64,000 nucleotides of DNA from NCBI GenBank assembly GCA_902789395.1, contig CADANY010000003.1, positions 62,001 through 126,000 on the forward strand. The letters run 5' to 3'. The position numbers were made by a program, and so were the translations under genes. The stretch is from an uncultured Bacteroidia bacterium. Lineage in GTDB: Bacteria > Bacteroidota > Bacteroidia > Bacteroidales > UBA932. Below are positions 1 through 9,300 of this stretch, piece by piece. The notes beneath the pieces were generated by a model. It did no database searches and was not told where the DNA came from. It worked only from the letters and a program-made list of their open reading frames with translations. Numbering within the stretch: the first letter of the stretch is position 1; every line of letters starts with the position of its first letter.

Positions 1-738
1 TACATCGGAATAATCAGGATTAGTCAGGGCTTCCGCAAGTGCGCAAAAACGAGCATACTCACTCTGAGGCAGTCCGTCGGGACATCCGGTTAACGATTCA
101 TATACATAACCGGCCGATGTCCACTCAGAAAATGCTGCAGCAAGAACAGATATAAGATCTCCCTCTGTTCTTGTATTTAATAATTGTTTACTTTGTTCTT
201 CTTTATTTATAAAACGACTCCATGCTCTATTAAAAATGGCTAAACTATCCTCAGGAAGAGTAGAACAATATGCAATATCTTGCTTGTATTCATCCATGAG
301 AATAGAAAAGCCCGTTTCTTCTATCCCCTCATCAAATACGCCATGCTCAAATTCAGCGATTATTGGATAGTATTTTTTTGTCGCAGAGATCAAAGTAAAC
401 CCCATACTATCCGTATAATTAACAGAATACATTATGGGATTTCCCAAATCATTATTTATGACCGAGACATCTTTAACATTACGAACTTCGACATTCCTCG
501 TTTGAACTTTACCATATAACTTTTCTGCCATTCTAGCAATTTTAATAGCTTCTTCTATCTCCAGGAAACCCTCAAAATCCATAATTCTTTGATCATCATA
601 GTTACTGTTATGATTATCAAACAATATAATGTCATCATTCGAATACGAAATAGCAGAGTAATTGTCATCATTAACATTGCAAGAAACAACACCTATCACC
701 AATGTTAATGCTATTATGTTTTTCCTATGTTTATTCAT
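1..738 (-). CDS. Lipoprotein with Spi/streptopain-prodomain-like N-terminus (C-terminus beyond window)
   Basis: The 246 codons from the ATG at 738 stay open to the left edge, so the C-terminus is missing. Residues 1-20 form a lipoprotein signal ending in VVSC with Cys20 as the likely lipidated residue. Residues 60-135 resemble the Spi domain, the inhibitory prodomain of C10 (streptopain-type) cysteine proteases of Bacteroidales: an amphipathic stretch AIKIARMAEKLYG, then VNYTDSMGFTLISA and PIIAEFEHGVFD. In that family the prodomain keeps the protease inactive until export. No C10 catalytic Cys or His region is visible in the part present, so the protein may be a protease whose catalytic half lies outside or a stand-alone Spi protein. 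The gene is AT-rich compared with the ribosomal genes. It follows a DUF3244 gene on the same strand, a usual Spi/C10 partner. Confidence 0.6.
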   Translation of the reverse strand, partial: MNKHRKNIIALTLVIGVVSCNVNDDNYSAISYSNDDIILFDNHNSNYDDQRIMDFEGFLEIEEAIKIARMAEKLYGKVQTRNVEVRNVKDVSVINNDLGNPIMYSVNYTDSMGFTLISATKKYYPIIAEFEHGVFDEGIEETGFSILMDEYKQDIAYCSTLPEDSLAIFNRAWSRFINKEEQSKQLLNTRTEGDLISVLAAAFSEWTSAGYVYESLTGCPDGLPQSEYARFCALAEALTNPDYSDV

Positions 739-873
739 ATTATTCTATAATTAGATGCATTTTAAGCAGTTTTCGTTGCAAATGCAAAGGATTATTATCG
801 AATTAAGTCTATTTTGCAGACCCTGGATCAATCAATCCTCTTTTAAAGCACAAACGTCTTATGTTTGATCCGA

Positions 874-1269
874 TCATATAATCTCAAAGGTCCCCGAATA
901 GACAGTTGTGCTGCCGACGGAATTGAGAATAAGATAGTATTGACCAGATGTTCCGCTTATAGGAACTGAAACGATACCGTCTGCTGAGTCGACCGTATCA
1001 TAGACGGATTCTCCAGTCGTTACATTGAGCACTGTTACGGAAACATTGCCGAGATTAGCCGTGAAGGAAAGAACGATCTCCTGGGAGATCTCATAGTACC
1101 GGGCTGAGACGGGAATAAGAACAGGAGCCTTGGGCTTAGGATTACTTGTCGGAGGAGGCGTTGTCCCGATAATAATGTCTACAAAGCCGCCTTCGTCAAT
1201 AGAGGTTTTGGGGCTGCTACTACAAAGAAAAAAAGCGAGCCCGAACAAAAGAAGAATAATTTTGCGCAT
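874..1269 (-). CDS. DUF3244 domain lipoprotein
   Basis: 131 aa. A hydrophobic signal (residues 3-15) ends at Cys16, suggesting a lipoprotein, although the lipobox FFLC is imperfect. Residues 50-131 match the DUF3244 pattern: IPVSARYYE, EIVLSFTANLGNVSVTV, GESVYDTV, then GQYYLILNSVGSTTVYSGTF and a terminal hydrophobic strand. DUF3244 is a small all-beta domain found in secreted Bacteroidales proteins, often beside or fused to Spi/C10 protease modules. The linker at 35-48 is rich in Pro, Thr and Lys. It is transcribed ahead of the Spi-like gene, with 135 nt between them and no strong terminator seen, so the two may form an operon. The exact role is unknown. The gene has its own well-formed promoter at 1298-1328. 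Confidence 0.7.
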   Translation of the reverse strand: MRKIILLLFGLAFFLCSSSPKTSIDEGGFVDIIIGTTPPPTSNPKPKAPVLIPVSARYYEISQEIVLSFTANLGNVSVTVLNVTTGESVYDTVDSADGIVSVPISGTSGQYYLILNSVGSTTVYSGTFEII

Positions 1270-1297
1270 AGTAAAAAAAACGATTAATTAGTATACG

Positions 1298-1328
1298 CAA
1301 AATTAAATGTCAGTCTCTATTAAACAAA
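1298..1328 (-). promoter_or_regulatory. Bacteroidota-type promoter for the DUF3244 gene
   Basis: On the minus strand, TTTG (1325-1328) is followed after exactly 19 nt by TAATTTTG (1298-1305). This fits the Bacteroidota sigma-ABfr pattern TTTG-N19-TAnnTTTG. The ATG lies at 1269, giving a leader of about 20 nt. It is one of the best-formed promoters in the window. Confidence 0.65.
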
Positions 1329-1435
1329 TACTATGATATCTTGTGTTACGGAGAAAGATTTGGCTACCCACAAAAACGACTAATACTCAATAATATGCAA
1401 TATTGGGCAGTTACGTTTTTTAACAAAAGAAAAAA

Positions 1436-3118
1436 TCAATCCTTCTTATAAACGGATGTTCTCGATGCAAAGTATGGCATCAACAGGGACCTGCTTTCTT
1501 CAGATACCGCCTCTATCTTTCTCTTCAATCGCGAGATCTGCATCCTTATTGCCGGCTTGCTCTTTCCAAGAATTAAACTGATAACGGAAATCGGCATTTT
1601 CGCTATTACGGAATACAAAACGATACGTTCTTCCGAGGTGAGTGTCTCAAATTCTGTCTTAAAATCATTCTTTATATATGAGACGAGAGCCGGATCAACG
1701 GATGCAATCAGAGATAGTACATCATTCTCCCACGTTGCTTCCTCTTTCAGATGTCGAATTTGAAGTTCGAATTCCCGAAGGAGAGCCTCGTGGTTCTCCG
1801 TATCTGAATACTTGGAGCAGAGCTTTTCAAATGCTCGCATACCCATGGTCAAAGCCGGTAACTGCAGTGTATTCTCCTGTAGTTTGTGCCACACCGAATC
1901 CGTCTCTTCTTTTTGTTTGTCCAGGGCGGCTCTGAGCGATAATAGTTCTGCCTTGATTTTCAATCTTTTATATCGTTGAAGAATGAACAAGGAGAACAAG
2001 CCCAGCAGAAGACACAATCCAGACATGAAAAACAGAGATCTTTCCGTGCGGATTCTTCTCCTGTCGGCATCCCTTTCTGCCCTGTACAGTGAGGAAAGGC
2101 TCTTATTCATACCCTCGGACAACGAAGATCGTCCTGTTCGATCGAATAGTACGAGAAGATCTTCCATATCGTTCAGGCTGTTTTCTGGCTTGCCAAACTT
2201 CCGGTCATGATAATAACGAGCATAACTGGCAGAGGTGCTATCTCTTTGATTCTGAGCACAAGATAACGAGACTTCCAAAAAGTTTGCGGACTGGCCTGCA
2301 TTCCCCTGCATGGAATAGAATATCGATATGGTGCTCAAGTCGTCCGAATCAGGAGAACGGCGCCACACCCTGTATGCAGAATCAAGACAGTTTGTAATCT
2401 TTTTCAAAGAATCCGGCTCTAGATGAATGAGATGTCTGGCATATTGAGAATAAGTCCTGCCTGCAAGAATCGTGTCTTGAGAGGATACTGCATAGGCAAT
2501 GACTTCTTTGAAAAGGCTGTCTGCCAGCGAAACTTTTCTTAGAGAAGAAGAGGCTAGAGCCAAATCCAACTTCGCGCATTTTGCATGGTGCTCCTTGCCT
2601 GCTTTATTAAACGAGGAGACAGACGCGGAATAATAGGAGAATTCATCTTCAAGATTATATACAAGAGAAGCGATATCCCCCAACGACCGCTGTGACATCC
2701 CTGCATAGAACCAGTCATGAAGGGTCTCTGCCTCTTCCGCGGCGAGGGTGAAGAAGATGGCGGCTTGGGTGTTGTTTCCGCCGTCATAAAGCTGGTCGCC
2801 GTAGTAGTAATGCGAGAGCATGCGGCGGCGGAGGTCGCGGTGTCGCTCATACCAGTCCGCTGCTGAGGCGGCTTCATGGACATAGGACCCGTCGTCAATG
2901 TCGTTCTTGTCGAGAGCCATGGCCATGAGGAGCCGATAATAGGCTCGGTCGCCTTGGGTGTGGAGCGTTGTTGTATCAAGGCTCTGAAGGGCGGTCCAGG
3001 CGCTGTCAGGGCGCTCCCGGATATAGGAGTCGATGTCCTTGAGGGCAGGACGGGCGGGGCCGCCGCAGGAAAGAATGACGGCAGGAAGGAGAAAGAGGAT
3101 AAAGCGTATGTGGTTCAT
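1436..3118 (-). CDS. TPR-containing membrane protein with C-terminal HTH-like region
   Basis: 560 aa. Residues 1-18 look like a lipoprotein signal (ILSC, Cys18). Residues about 25-345 are helical and TPR-like, a single membrane helix covers 361-380 (LFFMSGLCLLLGLFSLFIL), and a coiled coil follows at 381-415. The C-terminal 70 residues contain TLTSEERIVLYSVIAKM then SLILGKSKPAIRMQISRLK, resembling LuxR-type helix-turn-helix endings of a common Bacteroidales family in which an exported TPR sensor is joined to a cytoplasmic DNA-binding end. I infer a one-component membrane regulator; target and signal are unknown. It lies 66 nt downstream of rplQ, with a hairpin terminator in between and no clear promoter of its own, so readthrough from the ribosomal operon is possible. 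Confidence 0.6.
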   Translation of the reverse strand: MNHIRFILFLLPAVILSCGGPARPALKDIDSYIRERPDSAWTALQSLDTTTLHTQGDRAYYRLLMAMALDKNDIDDGSYVHEAASAADWYERHRDLRRRMLSHYYYGDQLYDGGNNTQAAIFFTLAAEEAETLHDWFYAGMSQRSLGDIASLVYNLEDEFSYYSASVSSFNKAGKEHHAKCAKLDLALASSSLRKVSLADSLFKEVIAYAVSSQDTILAGRTYSQYARHLIHLEPDSLKKITNCLDSAYRVWRRSPDSDDLSTISIFYSMQGNAGQSANFLEVSLSCAQNQRDSTSASYARYYHDRKFGKPENSLNDMEDLLVLFDRTGRSSLSEGMNKSLSSLYRAERDADRRRIRTERSLFFMSGLCLLLGLFSLFILQRYKRLKIKAELLSLRAALDKQKEETDSVWHKLQENTLQLPALTMGMRAFEKLCSKYSDTENHEALLREFELQIRHLKEEATWENDVLSLIASVDPALVSYIKNDFKTEFETLTSEERIVLYSVIAKMPISVISLILGKSKPAIRMQISRLKRKIEAVSEESRSLLMPYFASRTSVYKKD

Positions 3119-3132
3119 AAAGGGTTATTAGT

Positions 3133-3164
3133 GAAGAAAGAGACCTCTCAGGGTCTCTTTCTTC
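3133..3164 (-). terminator. Terminator of the ribosomal operon
   Basis: A perfect 13-bp inverted repeat (3133-3145 and 3152-3164) with a 6-nt loop lies just downstream of the rplQ stop at 3185. The distal arm read on the minus strand is pyrimidine-rich (TCTCTTTCTTC). No long T-tract follows, so it could be a weak or regulated terminator that lets some transcription into the gene starting at 3118. Confidence 0.7.
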
Positions 3165-3184
3165 GATTGGATTGTGTCTCTGAA

Positions 3185-3661
3185 TTACTCAGCTGCCGGT
3201 GCTTCAGCAGCGGGAGCTTCGGCGGCGGGAGCGGCCTCAGCAGCTTTCTTGCGGCTGCGGCGGGTCGTCTTCTTGGCCTCCTTCGGAGCGGCGAGGGCTG
3301 CTTCGTTGAAGTCGACGAACTCGATGAGGGCCATCTCAGCGGCATCACCCTGACGGAAGCCGGTGTGGAGGATACGGAGGTATCCGCCCGGACGGTCAGC
3401 AATCTTCGGAGCAATCGTGCGGAAGAGCTCAGAAACGGCGTTCTTGTCCTTCAGGTAGCTGAAAACGATACGGCGGGAGTGGGTGGTGTCTTCCTTGGAC
3501 TTGGTAACGAGGGGTTCGAGATAAGGCTTGAGGGCCTTCGCCTTCGCAACGGTCGTCTCAATCCTCTTGTGGAGGATCAGGGAAGAAGCCATGTTGGCAA
3601 GGGTAGCCTTGCGGTGACCGCTCTTACGTCCAAGATGATTGACGGATCTATTGTGTCTCAT
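3185..3661 (-). CDS. rplQ: 50S ribosomal protein L17
   Basis: 158 aa. The N-terminus [19 protein letters not shown] and the block [20 protein letters not shown] are diagnostic of L17, a 50S protein near the peptide exit tunnel. The folded core ends near residue 118. A tail follows with a basic stretch ([14 protein letters not shown]) and three PAAEA-type repeats, longer than in the 127-aa E. coli protein; such low-complexity tails are common in Bacteroidota. It is the last gene of the spc/alpha cluster and starts 2 nt after the rpoA stop, so it is probably translationally coupled. Confidence 0.97.
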   Translation of the reverse strand: MRHNRSVNHLGRKSGHRKATLANMASSLILHKRIETTVAKAKALKPYLEPLVTKSKEDTTHSRRIVFSYLKDKNAVSELFRTIAPKIADRPGGYLRILHTGFRQGDAAEMALIEFVDFNEAALAAPKEAKKTTRRSRKKAAEAAPAAEAPAAEAPAAE

Positions 3662-3663
3662 TT

Positions 3664-4671
3664 TTAAACGATCTTTTTCTTAGGTTCAATATTATACTTG
3701 GTGACATCCATTCCGAAGGAGAGCTTCATCTTCTCGACGAGGATATCGATCTCATTGAGAGACTTGCGGCCGAAGTTGCGGAACTTCATCAGTTCGGCCC
3801 TCGAGTAGGAAACGAGGTCGGCGAAAGTATCGATATCGGCAGCCTTCAGGCAGTTGTAGGCTCTGACGGAGAGTCCCATGTCGGAAAGCTTCGTGAGAAG
3901 GAGGTGCTTCATGCGGAGTGCCTCCTCGTCAAGCTCCTTGGTGTCGGACTCGATTGTGCTTTCAATAGAGAGCTTCTTGTCGTCAGTGAAGAGCTTGAAA
4001 TGGTAAATGAGGATGTTAGCTGCATCCTGGAGCGCCGCGTTCGGGGAGATAGACCCGTCGGTGACGATCTCGAGATTGAGTTTCTCGTAGTCCGTCTTCT
4101 GTTCGACACGCCAGGGCTCTACAGTCCAGTTGACCTTCTTGATCGGGGTATAGATCGCATCGACCGGAATGGTTCCGATCGGGGTGTTCTCTTCCCGCAT
4201 CTCCTCAGCCGGAACAAAGCCGCGGCCCTTGGTGATGGTGATGGTCATGACGAGTTTGACAGAAGGCTCGAGCGAGCAGATATGCAGCTCCGGATTCAAC
4301 ACCTTGAAAGAAGACAATCCCTTAGAGATATCCTCTGCGGTGAACTCCTGCTGACCGCTGACGGTAATGGTCACAACCTCAGAGTCGACAGTTTCCACCA
4401 TTCTCTTGAAGCAGACGCGCTTGAGATTGAGAATGATGTCCTGCATACTCTCGATCACGCCGGGGATGGTCGCGAATTCCTGATCCACGCCCTCGACTTT
4501 GATCTGGGAGATTGCGAAACCTTCAAGAGACGCGAGCAATATGCGGCGGAGGGCGTTTCCGATGGTCTGTCCGTAACCAGGCTCAAGCGGCCTGAATTCG
4601 AAACGGCCTACGGTATCGGTGCCTTCGAGCATGATCACCTTGTCCGGTTTCTGGAATGATAAGATTGCCAT
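3664..4671 (-). CDS. rpoA: DNA-directed RNA polymerase alpha subunit
   Basis: 335 aa, close to the usual length of about 330. The N-terminal assembly domain (1 to about 230) shows [20 protein letters not shown] and [10 protein letters not shown]. The C-terminal domain (about 255-320) shows [19 protein letters not shown] and [11 protein letters not shown], the helices that contact UP-element DNA and activators. It dimerises and nucleates RNA polymerase assembly. It lies between rpsD and rplQ, the standard alpha-operon order. Confidence 0.98.
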   Translation of the reverse strand: MAILSFQKPDKVIMLEGTDTVGRFEFRPLEPGYGQTIGNALRRILLASLEGFAISQIKVEGVDQEFATIPGVIESMQDIILNLKRVCFKRMVETVDSEVVTITVSGQQEFTAEDISKGLSSFKVLNPELHICSLEPSVKLVMTITITKGRGFVPAEEMREENTPIGTIPVDAIYTPIKKVNWTVEPWRVEQKTDYEKLNLEIVTDGSISPNAALQDAANILIYHFKLFTDDKKLSIESTIESDTKELDEEALRMKHLLLTKLSDMGLSVRAYNCLKAADIDTFADLVSYSRAELMKFRNFGRKSLNEIDILVEKMKLSFGMDVTKYNIEPKKKIV

Positions 4672-4701
4672 AATAATTCCTTTTCTTGGTGTTAATAACT
4701 G

Positions 4702-5304
4702 TTACTTGGAGTAGAGGTCGACGATCAGCTGCTCGTTGATGCTCTCAGGAATCTCCTCGCGTGCAGGCACATTGAGGAATTTTCCGGTGAGTTCCTTGGC
4801 GTCGAACTCAATCCAGGAATACTTGGTCGCGGCGGCGACGCTGTTCTGGATAACCTCGAGGCTCTTGGATCTTTCACGGACGGCGACGGTCTCACCCGGC
4901 TTCACCAGGACGGAAGGAACATTGCAGATGCTTCCGTTCAGGGAGATATGACGGTGAAGGACAAGCTGACGGGCAGCAGCGCGGGTCGGCGCGATACCCA
5001 TGCGGTAGACGATATTGTCAAGTCTCGACTCGAGAAGGAAGAGGAGGTTGACACCGGTCTGACCCTTCATGCGGGCAGCCTTATCATACGTATTGCGGAA
5101 CTGACGCTCGAGCAGGCCGTACATATATTTGACTTTCTGCTTCTCTTTGAGCTGGGTGCCGTATTCTTTCTGTTTCTTGCGCTTTGCAGCGAGGCCATGC
5201 TGTCCCGGAGGCGTATTTCTCTTTTCGAACGTCTTGTCCGGACCGTAGATAGGCTCGCCGAACTTGCGGGCGATTCTTGTAGTAGGACCAGTATATCTTG
5301 CCAT
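4702..5304 (-). CDS. rpsD: 30S ribosomal protein S4
   Basis: 200 aa. It has [19 protein letters not shown] at the N-terminus and the S4 RNA-binding fold at about residues 93-150 ([34 protein letters not shown]). S4 is a primary 16S rRNA binder that starts assembly of the 30S body and, in many bacteria, represses its own operon. It lies 24 nt after rpsK, in standard order. Confidence 0.98.
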   Translation of the reverse strand: MARYTGPTTRIARKFGEPIYGPDKTFEKRNTPPGQHGLAAKRKKQKEYGTQLKEKQKVKYMYGLLERQFRNTYDKAARMKGQTGVNLLFLLESRLDNIVYRMGIAPTRAAARQLVLHRHISLNGSICNVPSVLVKPGETVAVRERSKSLEVIQNSVAAATKYSWIEFDAKELTGKFLNVPAREEIPESINEQLIVDLYSK

Positions 5305-5328
5305 AGTAATCTACATTTAAACGGTTAA

Positions 5329-5718
5329 TTAAACTTTACGACGGCCTTTCGGGCGGCAACCGTTGTGCGGCATCGGGGTAACGTCAACGATTTCGGTAAC
5401 GGTAATACCGGCATTGTTGATCGTACGGATGGCGGACTCACGGCCTGCGCCAGGTCCTTTGACATATACCTTCACTTTGCGGAGGCCGGCATCGAACGCA
5501 GTCTTGGATGCGTCCTCGGCAGCCATCTGGGCAGCGTAAGGCGTATTTTTCTTAGAGCCACGGAAGCCGCACTTTCCTGCGGAAGACCAGCTGATAACCT
5601 GGCCCTGCGCATTCGTGAGCGCTACGATGACATTGTTGAAGGTCGATGAAATATGGGCCTCGCCATAAGCTTCAACCTTGACAACTCTCTTCTTTGCTGT
5701 TGTAGTTTTCTTTGCCAT
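5329..5718 (-). CDS. rpsK: 30S ribosomal protein S11
   Basis: 129 aa. The conserved core includes [35 protein letters not shown] and the C-terminal [18 protein letters not shown], typical of S11 in the 30S platform beside the E site. The N-terminus is Lys/Thr-rich. It starts 13 nt after the rpsM stop. Confidence 0.98.
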   Translation of the reverse strand: MAKKTTTAKKRVVKVEAYGEAHISSTFNNVIVALTNAQGQVISWSSAGKCGFRGSKKNTPYAAQMAAEDASKTAFDAGLRKVKVYVKGPGAGRESAIRTINNAGITVTEIVDVTPMPHNGCRPKGRRKV

Positions 5719-5731
5719 AATTCATCAAACT

Positions 5732-6109
5732 TTATTTGGTCGCTTTCTTCTTGTTGGCGACAGTCTTCTTCTTACCCTTGCGTGTACGGGCATTGTTCTT
5801 GGTGCTCTGGCCACGGACGGGGAGTCCTGCACGGTGACGGATGCCTCTGTAGCAACCGATATCCATGAGGCGCTTGATGTCCATCTGGACGGAGGAACGG
5901 AGCTCACCTTCGATCTTGTATTCCTCGTTGATGAGGTTACGGATCGCTGCAACCTGCGTGTCATCCCATTCGCCAACCTTGATGCTGCGATCGATTCCGC
6001 AAGTGTCCAGGATCTTCTGGGCGGAGCTGCGGCCGATTCCGAAGATATAGGTAAGTCCTATTTCTCCCCTTTTGTTGTTCGGTAAATCAACACCGGCTAT
6101 TCTTGCCAT
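5732..6109 (-). CDS. rpsM: 30S ribosomal protein S13
   Basis: 125 aa. [19 protein letters not shown] and the [15 protein letters not shown] helix-turn motif identify S13, the head protein that contacts S19, the P-site tRNA and the 50S A-site finger. [19 protein letters not shown] is the conserved rRNA-contact segment, followed by the usual lysine-rich tail. It lies between rpmJ and rpsK. Confidence 0.98.
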   Translation of the reverse strand: MARIAGVDLPNNKRGEIGLTYIFGIGRSSAQKILDTCGIDRSIKVGEWDDTQVAAIRNLINEEYKIEGELRSSVQMDIKRLMDIGCYRGIRHRAGLPVRGQSTKNNARTRKGKKKTVANKKKATK

Positions 6110-6146
6110 ATTCTATTCTCGACTTAATTAGTTATACAAACGAATT

Positions 6147-6263
6147 TTATCCCTGGCGCATCTTGAATTTAGGATTCTTCTTGCAAATGACGTAGAGACG
6201 GCCTTTGCGTCTGACGATTTTGCAATCTTCGCTGCGCTTCTTGATGGATGCCTTGACTTTCAT
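6147..6263 (-). CDS. rpmJ: 50S ribosomal protein L36
   Basis: 38 aa: an ATG at 6263 opens [19 protein letters not shown] and the frame closes with a TAA at 6147. It sits between infA and rpsM, where rpmJ is expected. Of the four zinc-ribbon ligands known in other L36 proteins (Cys11, Cys14, Cys27, His33), only Cys14 and Cys27 remain; positions 11 and 33 are Ser and Phe. This is therefore a zinc-free type, common in Bacteroidota. It is short enough to be missed by automatic gene calling. Confidence 0.95.
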   Translation of the reverse strand: MKVKASIKKRSEDCKIVRRKGRLYVICKKNPKFKMRQG

Positions 6264-6275
6264 TTCTTTATATTT

Positions 6276-6494
6276 TTATTTGTATCTGAAAGAAATTCTT
6301 CCTTTTGTTAAATCGTAAGGTGAGATTTCAACTTTAACCTTGTCGCCCAGAAGGATATGGATAAAGTTCATCCTCATCTTACCTGAAATGTTGCAGAGGA
6401 GGACGTGACCGTTTTCCAATTCAACGCGGAACATGGCGTTGGGAAGGGTCTCGATAACTGTTCCATCCTGCTCGATAGCTACTTGTTTTGACAT
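6276..6494 (-). CDS. infA: Translation initiation factor IF-1
   Basis: 72 aa, the standard length. The OB-fold shows [38 protein letters not shown] and a terminal [10 protein letters not shown]-1 occupies the 30S A site during initiation. It lies between map and rpmJ, 12 nt after the map stop. Confidence 0.97.
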   Translation of the reverse strand: MSKQVAIEQDGTVIETLPNAMFRVELENGHVLLCNISGKMRMNFIHILLGDKVKVEISPYDLTKGRISFRYK

Positions 6495-6506
6495 TGGAAT
6501 TTCACT

Positions 6507-7286
6507 TTAAAATTTAATCAAACCGTCTTTTTCAATAAAATCAAAGGTAGAAAGCTGTTCAGCCCGGCCTTTACGGACAACAACCGTAAGCTCGTAATGC
6601 GCTGCGTTCCGGTGATCCGCGGTATGTACTGCCCAACCATTTCTTGCAAGATACACACCCCTTCCACCGGCGCAGATCATCGGCTCAATGCAGATTGTCA
6701 TTCCATTGACAAGTCTGGCTCCGTGACCCTGCCTTCCGTAATTCGGAACGCCGGGGGCCTCGTGCATTTCCTTGCCGATTCCGTGTCCTTCCAATTCGCG
6801 GACGACGGAGAACCCGAAACTTTCTGCATACGATTGCACCGCGTGTCCGATGTCGCCTGTCCGGTTTCCGACAACAGCCGCTTCGATGCCCTTGTACAAG
6901 GATGCCTTGGTGACATCCAGGAGTTTACGGGTCTCGGCGTCCACCTCCCCTACCGGGAAGGTGTAAGCCGAATCACCGTTATATCCTTTGTACAGAGTAC
7001 CGCAGTCTACAGACACGATGTCACCCTCTTTGAGGACATAATCCGACGGGAAACCGTGGACCACGACATCGTTGACTGAAAGACACAGCGCTGCAGGAAA
7101 ACCTTCAAAACCTTTGAAGCTCGGGATTGCACCGTTATCACGGATAAAGGTCTCAGCCACCTCATTCAACTTTGCAGTTGTCACACCTGGAGCGACTACC
7201 TTACCGACCTCTGCGAGTGTTCTCGACACAAGCTCTCCGTTGATGCGGAGCAATTCGATCTCTTCTTCTGTCTTAGGCCTAACCAT
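6507..7286 (-). CDS. map: Methionine aminopeptidase type I
   Basis: 259 aa from the ATG at 7286 (MVRPKTEEEIELL). An earlier in-frame TTG at 7307 lies just after the secY stop, but the ATG fits the family N-terminus better. The metal-binding residues of the pita-bread fold are recognisable: SVDCGTLYKGYNGDSAYTF (two Asp), GHGIGKEMHEAP (His) and ICIEPMI (Glu). The enzyme removes the initiator Met from nascent chains in the cytosol. It follows secY, the usual position in the spc operon when adk is absent. Confidence 0.96.
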   Translation of the reverse strand: MVRPKTEEEIELLRINGELVSRTLAEVGKVVAPGVTTAKLNEVAETFIRDNGAIPSFKGFEGFPAALCLSVNDVVVHGFPSDYVLKEGDIVSVDCGTLYKGYNGDSAYTFPVGEVDAETRKLLDVTKASLYKGIEAAVVGNRTGDIGHAVQSYAESFGFSVVRELEGHGIGKEMHEAPGVPNYGRQGHGARLVNGMTICIEPMICAGGRGVYLARNGWAVHTADHRNAAHYELTVVVRKGRAEQLSTFDFIEKDGLIKF

Positions 7287-7311
7287 CTGACTCTGATTCA
7301 ATTTCAAAGAA

Positions 7312-8631
7312 CTACATACCGGAACGTCCTGTCAGACGACCTGTCTTCATAAGTCCGTCATAATGACGCATAAGCAGATAACCTTCGATCTGCTGGAGCG
7401 TATCGAGGACAACACCGACGAGAATCAGGAGGGAAGTACCTCCGAAGAAGCTCGCAAAGGAGTTGTTGACACCCATCTTGATAGCTCCTGCAGGAAGGAT
7501 CGCGATGAGACCGAGGAAGATGGAGCCCGGAAGGGTCACCCTGTCAAGGATATCATCGAGATACTTCATGGTCTGCTTGCCAGGCTTTACGCCCGGGATG
7601 AATCCGCCGTTCTTCTTCATGTCTTCGGACATCATCTGCGGATTGACCGTGACAGCCGTGTAGAAGTACGTGAAGACGACGACGAGGATGAAGAATACCA
7701 AGTTATACCAGAATCCCGTATAGTTGCCGAAGGTGGCTGCAAGTCCCCGGGTCCTGTCGCTGAGCGAGAAGAGCATCGGGAAGAGCATGAGCGCCTGCGC
7801 GAAGATGATCGGCATAACGCCTGCAGCATTGATCTTCAGCGGGAGATACTGGCGGACACCGCCATACTGCTTGTTGCCGATAACCCTCTTGGCGTACTGT
7901 ACCGGAACTTTGCGGACAGCCTGGACCAGAGCGATGGCGGCAATGATGACGAAGAACCAAACAATGAATTCGACGATGAGGATCAGCAAACCGCCGCCGC
8001 TGTTGGCAGAGAGCTTCTGGGAGCACTCGGCGAGGAGGGCGTACGGAAGGCGGGCGACGATACCGATCATAATGATGATGGAGATACCATTGCCGATTCC
8101 GCGGTCGGTGATCCGCTCACCCAGCCACATGACGAACATGGAGCCGGCCATGAGAATGATCGTGGAAATCAGGTTGAATGCGAAGCCGCTCCAGCCCACT
8201 GCGACGGCGTTGCGCGGGATCATACCGGTAACGTACGCAGGGCCCTGGATCGCGAGAATCAGAATGGTAAGGTACCGTGTAATCTGATTCATCTTTCTGC
8301 GGCCGCTCTCACCTTCCATCTGCATCTTGCGGAAAGAAGGAACGAACATGCCGAGAAGCTGGACCACGATGGATGCCGAGATGTACGGCATCACACCGAG
8401 CGCAAAGATCGAAGCATTACCGAAAGCACCGCCGGAGAACATGTTGAGGAGGCCGACAAGGCCTTCCTGCGTGCTGCCCTGGAGAGCGGCGAGCCGGTCC
8501 GGATCCAGACCCGGGAGTACGATGTAGCATCCCAGGCGGTAGATCAGGATCAGGAGGATCGTGTAGCCGATCCTCGTGCGGAGCTCCTCGATCTTGTAGA
8601 TGTTCTTGATTGTCTCGATAAATTTCTTCAT
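7312..8631 (-). CDS. secY: Protein translocase subunit SecY
   Basis: 439 aa with about ten membrane helices. Family signatures include LLNMFSGGAFGNASIFALGV, the plug and first-helix area YRLGCYIVLPGLDP, and PYISASIVVQLL. SecY is the channel of the Sec translocon in the inner membrane. It is encoded between rplO and map. A long open frame on the opposite strand is only a codon-bias shadow. Confidence 0.97.
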   Translation of the reverse strand: MKKFIETIKNIYKIEELRTRIGYTILLILIYRLGCYIVLPGLDPDRLAALQGSTQEGLVGLLNMFSGGAFGNASIFALGVMPYISASIVVQLLGMFVPSFRKMQMEGESGRRKMNQITRYLTILILAIQGPAYVTGMIPRNAVAVGWSGFAFNLISTIILMAGSMFVMWLGERITDRGIGNGISIIIMIGIVARLPYALLAECSQKLSANSGGGLLILIVEFIVWFFVIIAAIALVQAVRKVPVQYAKRVIGNKQYGGVRQYLPLKINAAGVMPIIFAQALMLFPMLFSLSDRTRGLAATFGNYTGFWYNLVFFILVVVFTYFYTAVTVNPQMMSEDMKKNGGFIPGVKPGKQTMKYLDDILDRVTLPGSIFLGLIAILPAGAIKMGVNNSFASFFGGTSLLILVGVVLDTLQQIEGYLLMRHYDGLMKTGRLTGRSGM

Positions 8632-8640
8632 CGCACTATA

Positions 8641-9090
8641 TTATTCGATTACAGTTGTCTTTCCACCGGCAGCCTCAATCTTGGAGACTGCGGACTTGGA
8701 GAACGCGTGGGCGGTAACCTCGAGCGCTGCGGTCAGTTCACCGTTGCCGAGGATCTTGATGAGGTCGCCCTTGGACGCGAAACCGGCACCGATGAGGGTT
8801 TCGGGATCGATAGCCTTGACGGCGAGTTTCTCAGCGAGGGCCTGGAGCGTCGCGACATTGACAGCCTGGTATTCGACACGGGTCGGGTTCTTGAAGCCGA
8901 ACTTCGGAAGACGGCGCTGGATAGGCATCTGGCCGCCTTCGAAACCGATCTTGTGGGAGTATCCCGCGCGGGACTGGGCACCCTTGGTACCACGGGTGGC
9001 GGTACCGCCTTTGCCGGAACCTTCTCCGCGACCTACTCTCTTGCTATTGTGGGTTGCACCCTTTGCAGGTTTCAAATTTTCAAGTTTCAT
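8641..9090 (-). CDS. rplO: 50S ribosomal protein L15
   Basis: 149 aa from the ATG at 9090 (MKLENLKPAKGATHN), the canonical L15 N-terminus. An AGGAGGAG Shine-Dalgarno-like sequence just upstream supports this start over an in-frame codon at 9111 that would overlap rpmD. Conserved features are KRVGRGEGSGKGGTATRG and the GGQMPIQRRLPKFGF segment. L15 is a late-assembly 50S protein. Order rpmD-rplO-secY is standard. Confidence 0.97.
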   Translation of the reverse strand: MKLENLKPAKGATHNSKRVGRGEGSGKGGTATRGTKGAQSRAGYSHKIGFEGGQMPIQRRLPKFGFKNPTRVEYQAVNVATLQALAEKLAVKAIDPETLIGAGFASKGDLIKILGNGELTAALEVTAHAFSKSAVSKIEAAGGKTTVIE

Positions 9091-9103
9091 CTCTTTCTCC
9101 TCC

Positions 9104-9286
9104 TTAGTCAATTACTTCAACCTTGACGAGATGCTGAACTTTCTCCAACTGACCACGGTTGATCGGAGTATCTTCAACAACGACCGTCTGATGCATCTTG
9201 CGGATACCGAGAGACCGGAGATTGGCGATCTGCCTCTTGGTCTCGCCATTCTTGCTGATGACCTGGGTAATTTTAAGCTTTGCCAT
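9104..9286 (-). CDS. rpmD: 50S ribosomal protein L30
   Basis: 60 aa, standard length. KITQVISKNGETKRQIANL and SLGIRKMHQTVVVEDTP match L30. It lies between rpsE and rplO; its stop overlaps the sequence that acts as the rplO ribosome binding region. Confidence 0.96.
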   Translation of the reverse strand: MAKLKITQVISKNGETKRQIANLRSLGIRKMHQTVVVEDTPINRGQLEKVQHLVKVEVID

Positions 9287-9300
9287 AATCTCTTCTCCTT

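Noticed and set aside
7363..9126. 587-codon open frame on the plus strand
   Set aside because: Antisense to secY and rplO, Asp/Glu/Arg-rich, no domain; shadow.
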